Assembly (NCBI GenBank): GCA_014649155.1
Contig: BMSM01000003.1
Coordinates: 1-64,000 of the forward strand
Direction: 5' to 3'
Source of the DNA: Streptomyces griseoviridis
GTDB taxonomy: Bacteria; Actinomycetota; Actinomycetes; Streptomycetales; Streptomycetaceae
Length of the DNA: 64,000 nucleotides
This document shows, one piece after another, positions 52,480 to 60,728 of this stretch; position 1 is the stretch's first letter, and the number at the start of each line of letters is the position of its first letter. The position numbers and the translations under genes were made by a program. The notes under the pieces are model-generated. The model searched no databases, was not told the origin of the DNA, and worked only from the letters and a program-made list of their open reading frames with translations.

Positions 52480-53424
52480 TCAAGCCCTGCGGCGCCCCGA
52501 CCCATGCCGGTGGGCCAACGCCTCGTAGGAGGCCGACAGCGCCGGCCCCGCCGCCGCGTACGTCCGCTGCGCCACCCCCACGAACAGGCAGTCCACCACC
52601 AGCAACTGCCCCGTCCGGGAGGACATCGCCGCCGGCCGCAGCTCGCTCTCCCGCGCCGAGGACGTCGTCAGCACATGGTCGGCGTACTGCGTCACCGGCC
52701 CGTCCGGCCGCCCGGTGACCGCCACCGTCGTCGCCCCCCGCTCAAACGCCACCCGCAGCGGCTCGATGACGTCCCCGGTCGACCCGGAGTGGGTGATGGC
52801 GACGGCGACGTCCCCGGCGCGCAACTGCACCGCGTTGGTGACGGCGAGGTGCGGATCGGAGTGCGCGTGGGCTATCAGCCCGATGCGCAGCAGCTTCTGC
52901 GTGAGGTCCTGGGCGACCAGCCCCGACGCCCCGATGCCGTACACGTCGGTGCGCCGCGCGGCGGCCAGCGCGGTGACCGCCGCGCCGAGCTGGGCGGTGT
53001 CGAGACCGGCGGCCGTGTCCGCGAGGGTCTGCCGCTCGTCGTGGGCGAGTTTGGCGACGACGTCGGCGATCGGGTCGTCCACCGCGATGTCCGTGGTGAT
53101 GGCGGGCGCCCGCCCGGACTGCTGGGCCGCGGCGAGCCCGGCGAGGGCGAGGCGCAGGTCCCGGTAGCCGGGGTAGCCGAGCAGCCGGGCGGTGCGGACG
53201 ACGGTCGCCTCGCTGGTGCCGGTCAGCTCGGCGAGCCCGGTGACCGTGAGGGCGGCGCAGCCGGCCGGGTCCTGCGCGACGGCCTCCGCGACCCGCTGCA
53301 TGGACCGGGTCATGGACGGTGCCAGCGTGCGGACCTTGGCCGCGAGGGCGGCGGGCGCGGGCGGCGCGGTCCGCGGCCCGCCGAGCGGCACCCGGCTGGA
53401 AGTTTCCTTCACGTCGTCGGTCAC
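52480..53424 (-). CDS. RpiR-family (MurR-like) transcriptional regulator
   Basis: A 314-residue regulator. The N-terminal HTH_6 (SMTRSMQRVAEAVAQDPAGCAALTVTGLAELTGTSEATVVRTARLLGYPGYRDLRLAL) is followed by a SIS sugar-phosphate domain (VYGIGASGLVAQDLTQKL and AITHSGSTGDVIEPL). In the MurR branch MurNAc-6-P is the inducer. The start is GTG at 53424, with another in-frame GTG four codons later equally possible. It is first in the order rpiR-murQ-EIIBC. Confidence 0.9.
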   Translation of the reverse strand: MTDDVKETSSRVPLGGPRTAPPAPAALAAKVRTLAPSMTRSMQRVAEAVAQDPAGCAALTVTGLAELTGTSEATVVRTARLLGYPGYRDLRLALAGLAAAQQSGRAPAITTDIAVDDPIADVVAKLAHDERQTLADTAAGLDTAQLGAAVTALAAARRTDVYGIGASGLVAQDLTQKLLRIGLIAHAHSDPHLAVTNAVQLRAGDVAVAITHSGSTGDVIEPLRVAFERGATTVAVTGRPDGPVTQYADHVLTTSSARESELRPAAMSSRTGQLLVVDCLFVGVAQRTYAAAGPALSASYEALAHRHGSGRRRA

Positions 53425-53427
53425 CTG

Positions 53428-53442
53428 TGAAAGATATTTTCG
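53428..53442. promoter_or_regulatory. AT-rich palindrome upstream of the rpiR gene
   Basis: tgaaagatattttcg has gaaa and tttc arms around five bases, an AT-rich island just before the RpiR-type gene and ~40 bp from the divergent small gene. Position and symmetry fit autoregulation. It may also include the -10 region. Confidence 0.45.
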
Positions 53443-53478
53443 GTCCGGTGTCCGGTCAAGAGTGCGCACAATGGGTGC

Positions 53479-53865
53479 ATGGACACCGTCAGCCCCCTGG
53501 AACAGGCGTTGCACGCCGCGCGCGCCCTCGTCCTCGCCGATCTCGTCGCGGCGCACGTCGCCGAGGCGGACGTGGTCTCGCTGGTCGAGGAGTCGGTCGC
53601 GCAGCGCCGCTGGTGGGTGGAGCAGTGGCCGGACGGTGCCCCGTTCGTGGCGGGGCTGGTCGCGCAGGACGTGCAGGACGCGCTGCTGGAGCGGTACGGC
53701 CGCTGGCCGCTGTGCCCGGTGTGCGGCTCCGGCGGCCCGCACGCGCTGGACATCGCGCCGGAACTGGGCCCCGACCCGCACTGGGTCTGCTCCGAGGCGG
53801 GCGTGCGGGTCGCCGCCGTGGGTGCGCTGGGCACGGCCCTGGGCGGCGGTACGGCCACCTCATGA
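53479..53865 (+). CDS. Conserved hypothetical protein with CxxC motif
   Basis: A 128-residue cytosolic protein. The helical N-terminal ~80 residues (EADVVSLVEESVAQRRWWVEQWPDGAPFVAGLVAQDVQDALLERYG) precede CPVCGSGGPHAL and a later single Cys, suggesting a small metal or redox site. The family is not known to me. It overlaps the downstream DUF4031 gene as ATGA, so the two form an operon. Confidence 0.8.
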   Translation: MDTVSPLEQALHAARALVLADLVAAHVAEADVVSLVEESVAQRRWWVEQWPDGAPFVAGLVAQDVQDALLERYGRWPLCPVCGSGGPHALDIAPELGPDPHWVCSEAGVRVAAVGALGTALGGGTATS

Positions 53866-54176
53866 GCGTCTACGTCGATCCGCCGGCCTGGCCCGGTCAC
53901 GGGCGGATGTGGTCCCACCTGGTCAGCGACGTCTCCTACGACGAACTGCACGCCTTCGCCGACCGCCTGGGCCTCCCCCGCCGCGCCTTCGACCGCGACC
54001 ACTACGACCTCCCCGCGCACCGCTACGCGGATGCCGTACGGGCCGGCGCGCGCGAGGTGGGCAGCCGCGAGGTGGTGCGGCTGCTGCGCGCGGCGGGACT
54101 GCGCCGGCCCAAGCGCCGGGACCGGCCCGCCGGGGACCGGGAGCGGCCCGAGGGCCGGGAGCCGTCAGCGCCGTAG
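53862..54176 (+). CDS. DUF4031 protein
   Basis: A 104-residue protein: SVYVDPPAWPGHGRMWSHLVSDVSYDELHAFADRLGLPRRAFDRDHYDLPAHRYADAVRAGAREVGSREVVRLLRAAGLR. This is the DUF4031 family, widespread in Actinobacteria with unknown function. It is coupled by ATGA to the preceding gene. Its last 12 bp overlap the convergent fusion gene. Confidence 0.9.
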   Translation: MSVYVDPPAWPGHGRMWSHLVSDVSYDELHAFADRLGLPRRAFDRDHYDLPAHRYADAVRAGAREVGSREVVRLLRAAGLRRPKRRDRPAGDRERPEGREPSAP

Positions 54177-55241
54177 TTCGAAGGCGAGGGGCTGCCCGTC
54201 CGCCGAGCCGTCCGACACCTGCCGGAACCCGGCCCGCCCCACCACCGCCCGCGAGGCGAGGTTCTCCGCCTCGACCAGGGCGAGGACGCGGCTCACCCCG
54301 GGCTGCTCCAGCGCCCACGCCGACAGCGCGCGCAGCGCCTCCGTGGCGTAGCCGTGCCCGCGCGCCGCCGGTACGAGGTCGTAGCCGATCTCCACCCGGC
54401 CGTCCTCGTCCGGCGCGTCGTGGAAGCCCATCGCGCCGACCGCGAGCCCGTCCGCCCGGCGCACCAGCGCGTACGTCCCCCACTGCGGCCGGTGCGTGCC
54501 CGCCTCGTACGCCTTCGCCACCAGGCCCGCGCCCACCCGGGTGCCGTCGGCCGGGCCGTCGCCGGCCCAGTCGAGGCCGCCGTCGCCGCCGAGGGAGAGG
54601 TCGCTCGCTGCGGCCGGGGTGACGCCCTCCAGGGTGAGGCGTTCGGTGTCGAGGACGAGGTTGTTGCACCACTTCCACGCGGTCACCGGGGCCCGCCCCG
54701 GCAACTCGCCGCGACCGGTGGCCCACAGCAGGGTCGCCCAGGGGTCGGCGGCGGGCCGGACGTGCGGGAAGATCCGGGTCAGGACGTACGCGCACAGGTC
54801 GGCGGGCGGCGTGTACGCCACGTCCAGCGCCCGCGCCATGTCGTGGGTGTGCAGCAGAACCTCGGCGACGCCCATCGCGGCGAAGCCGTCCCGGTTCGCG
54901 CTGCGGAAGGGGTACGGATGGAAGGCGCGGACCTCGCGCGGCGTGGTCCGGACGGCGGCGGTGAGCAGGCCGCCCATCGCCTCGACGACCCGCAGCGTGC
55001 CGTCGTTGCCGGCGCCGTCCTCCAGGACCAGCTCGAACGGCACGTAGCTGTCGGCGGCCCGTCCGGTGAGCTGTCCGGCGTAGGCGACGAGACACTCGGC
55101 GACGTGCACCGCCGTGTCCCGGACGCTCCACTCCAGCCCGGCCGCCCGGGTCCCCTCCCAGTCCCGGTCCACCGCCGTCCGCAGCGCCGCCACGGCGCCC
55201 GCGACGGCCGACTCCACCTGTTCCCCGCCCTCGGTCCACAT
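54165..55241 (-). CDS. Fusion: mycothiol-isomerase-like (DinB) domain plus GNAT acetyltransferase
   Basis: A 358-residue two-domain protein. Residues ~5-200 are a maleylpyruvate-isomerase/DinB-type four-helix domain (DWEGTRAAGLEWSVRDTAVHVAECLVAYAGQL, with GVAEVLLHTHDMARAL giving further possible metal-binding His). Residues ~205-355 are a GNAT domain (VEIGYDLVPAARGHGYATEALRALSAWALEQPGVSRVLALVEAENLASRAVVGRAGFRQV) with the acetyl-CoA loop RGHGYA. The metal-site His/Asp residues look present. Acetyl transfer to a thiol-linked or amine substrate is possible; nothing specific can be named. Confidence 0.87.
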   Translation of the reverse strand: MWTEGGEQVESAVAGAVAALRTAVDRDWEGTRAAGLEWSVRDTAVHVAECLVAYAGQLTGRAADSYVPFELVLEDGAGNDGTLRVVEAMGGLLTAAVRTTPREVRAFHPYPFRSANRDGFAAMGVAEVLLHTHDMARALDVAYTPPADLCAYVLTRIFPHVRPAADPWATLLWATGRGELPGRAPVTAWKWCNNLVLDTERLTLEGVTPAAASDLSLGGDGGLDWAGDGPADGTRVGAGLVAKAYEAGTHRPQWGTYALVRRADGLAVGAMGFHDAPDEDGRVEIGYDLVPAARGHGYATEALRALSAWALEQPGVSRVLALVEAENLASRAVVGRAGFRQVSDGSADGQPLAFELRR

Positions 55242-55251
55242 GGCGGGCAGG

Positions 55252-55917
55252 CTACGGCGCCGGGGGACCGTTGGGCGACAGCATTTCCAGCTCGCCGGTG
55301 AGGTTGTACCGGGCGGTCGCCTCCCAGGCGCGCCGCCCGTACGGCGTCCGGAACAGCCTCGGCAGCTCCAGGAGTCGGCGCAGGACCGCCGCCCGGCCGG
55401 CGCGGAAGGCGTCGTCGGGCACGAAGTGGTACTCCTGCCGGACGGCGGCCGTGTAGGCGGCGTACGCGGCGGGCGGCGCGGCGAGGATCGCGAGGTCGGC
55501 GTCGCACAGCACCTGCCCGTTGCGGTCGTCGGGGCCCGGGTCGTGCGAGACGGTGAGCCGGACAAGACGGGCCACCTCGGCGGTCGCCGCCGCCCCCACC
55601 CCGGCCTCCGGCAGCGCCCGTCCGGCGAGCCGCGCCGACCGCTCCTCGTTCTCCGACCGCTCCGGCAGGTAGACGGCGTCGTGGAACCAGGCGGCGAGAC
55701 GGACCAGGTCCGGGTCGGCGGCGTGCTCCTCCAGCACGTCGATGTGGTCGAGGACCGCGGTGAGGTGCTCGACCGTGTGGTAGCGCCGCTGGGGTTCCCG
55801 CCAGCGGGCCAGCAGGTCGCCGGCGTACGGCGCGGGATCGGGACCGGCGGCGTCCGCGCCCCGGGCCCCGGTCAGGGCGCGGGCGAAGCGGTCGCGGAGG
55901 GTGTCGGGATCGGCCAT
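55252..55917 (-). CDS. HD-domain hydrolase-like protein
   Basis: A 221-residue protein with metal-type motif YHTVEHL, HDAV (AAWFHDAVYL), SHDP and DADLAILA (DxD), the H...HD...D arrangement of HD-domain phosphohydrolases. The family is usually annotated as a predicted metal-dependent HD superfamily phosphohydrolase; the substrate is unknown. It starts at the ATG of MADPDTLRDRF and lies 10 bp upstream of the fusion gene, on the same strand. Confidence 0.85.
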   Translation of the reverse strand: MADPDTLRDRFARALTGARGADAAGPDPAPYAGDLLARWREPQRRYHTVEHLTAVLDHIDVLEEHAADPDLVRLAAWFHDAVYLPERSENEERSARLAGRALPEAGVGAAATAEVARLVRLTVSHDPGPDDRNGQVLCDADLAILAAPPAAYAAYTAAVRQEYHFVPDDAFRAGRAAVLRRLLELPRLFRTPYGRRAWEATARYNLTGELEMLSPNGPPAP

Positions 55918-55959
55918 GCGCCCATTCTTCCGCCACCGGACACGGCCTAGCGTGGAACC

Positions 55960-56634
55960 ATGACGACACCTGCCGATGTGCACGACGTACGCGACCCCGG
56001 GCTGCCCGGCCGGCTGCTGGCCGCCGAACGGGACGCGCTGGTGCCGCTGCTGCGGTCCCGGGCCGACGAGGACTGGGCGCTGCCGGTGGCGGCGTGTCCC
56101 GGCTGGACCGTGCGGGACGTGCTGGCGCACTGCTCGGCGGCGCTGGCGAGGGTGGTGGAGAAGCGTTTCGAGGAGGGCGTCTTCTCGCCCGGGTCCAACG
56201 AGCGCGACATCGCCGAGCGGGCCGGCTGGACGCCCGCCCGGATCATCGACGAGCTGGAACGCGGCATGACGGACGCCGGCCCGGTGATCGCGCGGGCCGG
56301 CGGCGCGCTGGACCAGGTGGCGCTGGGGGAGTGGGTGCACGCGGGTGATGTGCGCGTCGCCCTGGGCGAGCCGGGAGCGTACGCCGGGAGCAGCCTGCCG
56401 GAGGCGCTGGCGCTGCTCGTCTCGGTCACCCGGGCGCTCGGCCACGTCCCGGTCCACGCCGACCTGGACGACGTGGACGAGCCGCTGAAACTGGGGGAGG
56501 CGGACGGCGCGCGCCCGCCGGGCCGCTTCATCGGCGACGCCGCCACCCTCGTACGGCTCTACGCCGGACGGTCGGTCGAGGGCCCCTACGAGCTGGCCGG
56601 AGTGGAGGAGCGGGAACTGGTCATCTTCGGGTGA
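55960..56634 (+). CDS. Maleylpyruvate isomerase family, mycothiol-dependent enzyme-like
   Basis: A 224-residue protein with a DinB-like four-helix N-terminal domain (ACPGWTVRDVLAHCSAALARVVEKRF; later GEWVHAGDVRVALGE supplies the second metal-binding His) and a small C-terminal domain. The family uses mycothiol as cofactor. It is divergent from the HD-domain gene. The same fold occurs in the fusion protein two genes away, so the neighbourhood has two members. Confidence 0.88.
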   Translation: MTTPADVHDVRDPGLPGRLLAAERDALVPLLRSRADEDWALPVAACPGWTVRDVLAHCSAALARVVEKRFEEGVFSPGSNERDIAERAGWTPARIIDELERGMTDAGPVIARAGGALDQVALGEWVHAGDVRVALGEPGAYAGSSLPEALALLVSVTRALGHVPVHADLDDVDEPLKLGEADGARPPGRFIGDAATLVRLYAGRSVEGPYELAGVEERELVIFG

Positions 56635-56688
56635 GGCGGTCGGCGTACGCCGGGGGCGCGCGGCCCCGGGGCGCTAGTCTGTTCCGTG

Positions 56689-56704
56689 ATTGGACTAGAC
56701 CTGT
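56689..56704. promoter_or_regulatory. dre-like (DasR) site upstream of cutC
   Basis: attggactagacctgt matches the dre consensus ACTGGTCTAGACCACT at 12 of 16 positions, including CTAGACC, and lies 45 bp before the cutC start. The palindromic ggactagacc centre is AT-rich relative to flanking DNA. A GntR-type regulator, most likely DasR, may bind. Confidence 0.55.
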
Positions 56705-56748
56705 AGCCGCGCCGGTGAAGGCCGGTGAACGCCGACGAATGGGGCCCC

Positions 56749-57444
56749 ATGAGCAAGCGTGCAGTCCTGGAGGTGATCGCCCTCGACGTCGAGGACGCGG
56801 TCGCCGCCCGGGCCGGAGGCGCGGACCGCCTCGAACTGGTCACCGACATGGCGGCCGACGGGCTCACCCCCTCGGCCGCGACCGTCCGCGCGATCCGCGC
56901 CGCCGTCGACATCGACGTCCGCGTGATGCTGCGGCTCGCGGACGGGTTCGCCGCCGGGGACGTGGCCCGGCTGGTGCGGGTCGCGGGGGAGCTGCGGGAG
57001 GCGGGCGCGGACCAGTTCGTGCTGGGGTTCCTCGACGCGGACGGCGATGTCGACCTGGCGGCGGTGGAGCGGCTGGCGGCGGTGCTGGAAGGGTGCCGGT
57101 GGACGTTCCACCGGGCCATCGACCGGGCCGCCGACCGGGCCGCGCTGCGCAAGCGGCTAGCGGACTTCCCCGGCCTCGACACGTATCTGACGGCCGGGGC
57201 GGCCGGCGGGGTGGACGAGGGGCTGCCGGTGCTGGTCGCCGAGGGGCGGCGGCAGGGCGAGCCGGGGTACGAGCAGCAGCTCCTGGTCGGCGGCGGGCTG
57301 CGCCTGGAGCACGTGCCGAAGCTGCTGGACGCGGGCATCGACGGCTTCCACATCGGTGGCGCGGCGCGGCCCTCCGGGTGGGACGGGCCGGTCTCGGCGG
57401 ACGCGGTCGCGCGCTGGCGGGCGGTGCTGGGGGACGCGGCCTAG
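56749..57444 (+). CDS. cutC: CutC-family TIM-barrel protein
   Basis: A 231-residue protein: VLEVIALDVEDAVAARAGGADRLELVTDMAADGLTPSAATVRAI, VDIDVRVMLR, FHRAIDRAADRAALRKRLADFPGLDTYLTAGAA, GGGLRLEHVPKLLDAGIDGFHIGGAAR. This matches CutC throughout. The historic name is copper homeostasis protein, but the function is doubtful. The stop TAG is part of a CTAG that is also the target site of the insertion element that follows, so the gene stays intact. A dre-like site upstream hints at an aminosugar connection. Confidence 0.9.
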   Translation: MSKRAVLEVIALDVEDAVAARAGGADRLELVTDMAADGLTPSAATVRAIRAAVDIDVRVMLRLADGFAAGDVARLVRVAGELREAGADQFVLGFLDADGDVDLAAVERLAAVLEGCRWTFHRAIDRAADRAALRKRLADFPGLDTYLTAGAAGGVDEGLPVLVAEGRRQGEPGYEQQLLVGGGLRLEHVPKLLDAGIDGFHIGGAARPSGWDGPVSADAVARWRAVLGDAA

Positions 57445-57942
57445 GTGTGCTGTGCGGAGAGGTTGGTGACGCGGCCGGCTGGTGGGTGGCCGTCGATGCC
57501 GGTGCGGGGTCGGTGGCAGTTGTACCGGTCCGGCCAGTCGGGAAACGCGGCCTGGCGTTCGGCTTCCGAGGTGCAGGGCCGGTGGTGGGCCCATTCGTCG
57601 GGCAGGGTGCGGTGGAAGCGTTCGGCCTTGCCGTTGGTCTGGGGTCGCCAGGGCCCGGTCCAGCGTGGCCGGTGCGGGCAGGCCATCGCGGACAAGGATG
57701 CGGTGCGCGGTGGAGGCGGCGATGCCGCACCGGGCGGCCGGCCGGACGGGGCCGATGCGGTGCTCGCGCCGCAGCATCCCGGCCGGGCCCAGTTGCCGGT
57801 AGCGGCCCGCCCAGCGGGCTGCGGTGGCGTGGCTGACCTGGAAGCGTTCCGCGGCCCGCCGCAGCGGCCGGCCGTCGTCCACGACGCACCGGGCCGGGCG
57901 AAGCCGCCCGGTCGGAGTCAGCGGGGCGTTGCGGTGGGACAC
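57441..57942 (-). pseudogene. Broken IS481-family transposase
   Basis: The N-terminal part starts at GTG 57942: SHRNAPLTPTGRLRPARCVV, then RPLRRAAERFQVSHATAARWAGRYRQLG, the IS481 helix-turn-helix. After IAASTAHRILVRDGLPAP the frame is lost. The end of the integrase domain continues in another frame: RPRWTGPWRPQTNGKAERFH, then RTLPDEWAHHRP ... HPPAGRVTNLSAQHT. Most of the DDE core between them is missing, so both a deletion and a frame change have occurred. No active transposase can be made. Confidence 0.85.
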
Positions 57943-58051
57943 GAGGGCCTCCTGCGGTCGGGTGCAGATGTCGCAATCCACACCGACCCCAGAAGGCCCT
58001 CACCCGTTCAAGCACCCAGCACGCGTGTCACCAACGTCCCGGGAAGCACAC
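57445..58051 (-). mobile_element. Internally deleted IS481-type element, 607 bp, CTAG target duplication
   Basis: The element starts gtgtgctgtgcggagaggtt and ends with the matching inverted end (reverse strand gtgtgcttcccgggacgttg). Both ends share GTGTGCT and, after a short variable stretch, GTTGGTGAC. CTAG flanks it on both sides (57441-57444 and 58052-58055), a four-base target duplication. The only coding content is a broken IS481-like transposase. At ~0.6 kb it is about half a normal IS481, so it cannot move without help. The left CTAG contains the TAG stop of cutC. Confidence 0.85.
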
Positions 58052-58106
58052 CTAGTGCCCGAACGGTGCGGGCCCCCGGGCACACCGGGCCACCGGGGTG
58101 CCGACG

Positions 58107-60176
58107 CTAGGACAACTGCACCGGCAACGGCTCCCCGTGCGTCACGATCAGCCCCGACACCGCCCTGGTCAGGCACACGTACAGCCGCCGCAGACCCGTC
58201 CGCTCGTCCGGTTCCCCGGCGACCACGGCCCCCGGCTCGTCGAGGACCACGTAGTCGTACTCCAGACCCTTGGCCAGCGATGCCGGGACCAGGGTCAGCC
58301 GTACCTCCCGCGTGGTCTCCGCACCCGGCGCGAGGTGACCGATCCCGGCCTCCGTCAGCTCCCGCGCCAGCCCGGGCAGCCGGGCGTCCGCGCAGATCAG
58401 GCCCACCGACCCCTCCCGGCGCAGCAGTTCCGCGCAGGCCGTGACCGGATCGCCGGCGGCCCGGATCTCGAAGAAGCCGGGGTTCTCCCGGATCGACCGC
58501 ACCGGCGTCAGCCCCGGCGCGATGTGCGGCAGCAGCCGGGAGGCGTAGGCGATCACGTCCGTCGGCACGCGGAAACCGGCGGTCAGCTCCTCGATCACCG
58601 CCCCCTCCTTGCCCAGGTGGGCCAGCGCCTCCGGCCAGCCGCGGGTCGCCCACGGGGTGGTGCCCTGCGCCAGGTCGCCGAGGACGGTCACGGACCCGGT
58701 CGTGCAGCGCCGGCCCACCGCCCGGTACTGCATGGGGGAGAGGTCCTGCGCCTCGTCCAGGACGACGTGCCCGAGGGAGGGGGTGCGCTCGATCAGGTCG
58801 GCCGCCTCGTCGACGAGCACCGCGTCCGCCGCAGACCACCTGGCCGTCCGCACCGACCGGGCCGGCTTCGCCCACAGCACCGCCTTCTGCTCCTCCTCGG
58901 TGAGCAGCCCCGCGGCGTGCCCGGCGAGGAACTCCGGCTCCGACAGCAGCCGCAGCACCAGCCTGGCCGGGTCCACGGCCGGCCACACCGCCTTCACGCA
59001 CGCCTTCACCGCCGCGCTCCGCGCGACCGCGTCCTGCACCCGGTCGTCCGGCGCCTCACCGGCCCGCTCCATCCGCACCAGCACGGCGTGCGCGATCCGC
59101 TGCGGCAGGGCCTCCCGGGCGGCGCCGTACCGGATGTCCCGGTCCAGCAACTCCCGTACCAGCTCCTCCACTTCGTACGCGGCCACCCGCCAGCGGCGTG
59201 AGCCGCGCACGACGACGACCGGTTCGGCGGGCATCGTGACGTGCGCGTACAGCGCCCGGCGCAGCACCTGGGCCATCCGCGCGTCGCCCTTGACCACGGC
59301 GGCCGTCGCGTCGTCCGTGCCGCGCACCTCGACGTGGGCCACCAGGTCGTCGACGGTGGCCTGCCGGACGGCCAGCTCGCCCAGCGCGGGCAGCACCTGC
59401 TCGATGTAGTGCAGGAAGGACCGGTTGGGTCCGATGACCAGGGTGCCGGTGCGGGCGAGCCGCTCGCGGTGGGCGTACAGCAGGTACGCCACCCGGTGCA
59501 GGCCCACGGCCGTCTTCCCGGTCCCGGGACCGCCCTGCACGCACACCGACCCGGCGAGCCCGGCGCGCACGATCTGGTCCTGCTCGGGCTGGATGGTCGC
59601 CACGATGTCCCGCATCGGGCCGACGCGGGGCCGCTCGATCTCCCGCTGGAGCAGCCTGCTGGTGGTGGCCTCCTCGGCGGGGTCGGAGAGCCGCTCGTCC
59701 TCGTACGCGGTGATGTCACCGCCGGTGTAGCCGAACCGGCGGCGCAGCGCGACGTCCTTCGGGTCCTTCCTGGTCGCCTGGTAGAAGGCCTGCGAGACCG
59801 GCGCCCGCCAGTCGATGACCATCGGGTCGCCGTCCGCGTCGTGCACGTGCCGCCGCCCCACGTAGAAGCGTTCTCCTTCCGCTCCCTCCGCCCGCTCGGC
59901 CCCCGGCGCGTGCAGGAAGTCGAGCCGGCCGAAGAACAGCGGGGTGTCGCTGAGGTCGGCCAGCGCCTTGACGCGGTCCTCGATCTGCTTCTCCAGCACG
60001 GCGGCGTTCACCCAGTTCGCGGTGACGTCGGAGATGTCGAGGGACTGGACGTCCTCCCGCATGGCCCGCAGCGCGGCCCGCGAGGCGGCCAGGTGGGCGC
60101 GTTCCCGGGAGAGGGGACCGGACGGGGAGTCGGACGGGGAGTCGGACCGGGGGTCGTCGTGGACGGACGTGGACAA
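58107..60176 (-). CDS. helD: HelD-type RNA-polymerase-recycling helicase-like ATPase
   Basis: A 689-residue SF1-like ATPase: Q-like EQDQIVRAGL, Walker A VQGGPGTGKTAVGLHRVAYLLY, Walker B HVVLDEAQDLSPMQ, QGTTPWATRGW, and the C-terminal SLAKGLEYDYVVLDEP and RRLYVCLTRA. The N-terminal ~170 residues form a coiled-coil arm (AVLEKQIEDRVKALADL) typical of HelD, which pries stalled RNA polymerase off DNA. The TTG start has GGAGG six bases upstream. I saw no rifamycin-associated inverted repeat upstream, so this looks like the housekeeping HelD, not the rifampicin-induced HelR. Confidence 0.88.
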   Translation of the reverse strand: MSTSVHDDPRSDSPSDSPSGPLSRERAHLAASRAALRAMREDVQSLDISDVTANWVNAAVLEKQIEDRVKALADLSDTPLFFGRLDFLHAPGAERAEGAEGERFYVGRRHVHDADGDPMVIDWRAPVSQAFYQATRKDPKDVALRRRFGYTGGDITAYEDERLSDPAEEATTSRLLQREIERPRVGPMRDIVATIQPEQDQIVRAGLAGSVCVQGGPGTGKTAVGLHRVAYLLYAHRERLARTGTLVIGPNRSFLHYIEQVLPALGELAVRQATVDDLVAHVEVRGTDDATAAVVKGDARMAQVLRRALYAHVTMPAEPVVVVRGSRRWRVAAYEVEELVRELLDRDIRYGAAREALPQRIAHAVLVRMERAGEAPDDRVQDAVARSAAVKACVKAVWPAVDPARLVLRLLSEPEFLAGHAAGLLTEEEQKAVLWAKPARSVRTARWSAADAVLVDEAADLIERTPSLGHVVLDEAQDLSPMQYRAVGRRCTTGSVTVLGDLAQGTTPWATRGWPEALAHLGKEGAVIEELTAGFRVPTDVIAYASRLLPHIAPGLTPVRSIRENPGFFEIRAAGDPVTACAELLRREGSVGLICADARLPGLARELTEAGIGHLAPGAETTREVRLTLVPASLAKGLEYDYVVLDEPGAVVAGEPDERTGLRRLYVCLTRAVSGLIVTHGEPLPVQLS

Positions 60177-60215
60177 GGGGGTGCCTCCGGCGGGCCTGGT
60201 ACGGGCGACGGCGAT

Positions 60216-60240
60216 GCCGTCCGGTTTCCGTCCGGACGGC
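60216..60240. promoter_or_regulatory. Inverted repeat in the helD leader
   Basis: gccgtccgg and ccggacggc are 9-bp perfect arms with a seven-base loop, 40 bp upstream of the helD start. It could be an operator or an RNA hairpin; nothing decides between them. Confidence 0.45.
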
Positions 60241-60517
60241 GGCACTCCGCGGAGGGAGGCGGGCAAGAGCGGAGATTCTAGGCGAGGGACGGGCGGCCGA
60301 GCCACCGGATAAGCCGCTGCCCGCCGGACCTCCCGCCCGCGGAACGTCCCCCCGGTCCTCCGGGCGTCCCCCCGCCCGTCGCCGGGGCGTCGCCCCTTAA
60401 GGGATCGGCTCCTCCGTCCTGAGGGGGACGGCTCCACCCGTGGGCTGAGCGGAACGGGCCGTGGACTCGGCCCCCGGACCGATGACACCCGTATGTCCGC
60501 AATCGCACCATGGAGGC

Positions 60518-60703
60518 ATGAGCGCAGCAACCCTCTCCCCCGCCCCCGCACCGGGCCGCGCGTCCGCTGCCCCGCACCCGGCCGCCGCCCGCCGGCTCAC
60601 CACCGCCCTGCGCGCCGTCCGGGTCTTCGCGGGCGCGGCCTTCGACGTCGTGGTCCTCGGCGTGGACGAGGACGAGGCGGCCGGCGTCCGCCGCAGACGC
60701 TGA
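60518..60703 (+). CDS. Small hypothetical protein
   Basis: A 61-residue Ala/Arg-rich protein starting MSAATLSPAPAPGRASAAPH, with a short hydrophobic segment (VRVFAGAAFDVVVLG) and an acidic-then-basic tail (DEDEAAGVRRRR). GGAGG is very close to the ATG. Similar short proteins are common in streptomycetes. Function unknown. It sits in the gap between the divergent helD and convergent helicase genes. The remaining ~340 bp upstream contain no other gene I can support. Confidence 0.55.
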   Translation: MSAATLSPAPAPGRASAAPHPAAARRLTTALRAVRVFAGAAFDVVVLGVDEDEAAGVRRRR

Positions 60704-60728
60704 GCCGGCCCCGCCCGGACGCCCCGGC

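Noticed and set aside
60177..60517. Rifamycin-associated element that would make the helicase an inducible HelR
   Set aside because: No GGGGCTTGC/GCAAGCCCC-type inverted repeat is present. The only inverted repeat (60216-60240) has another sequence.
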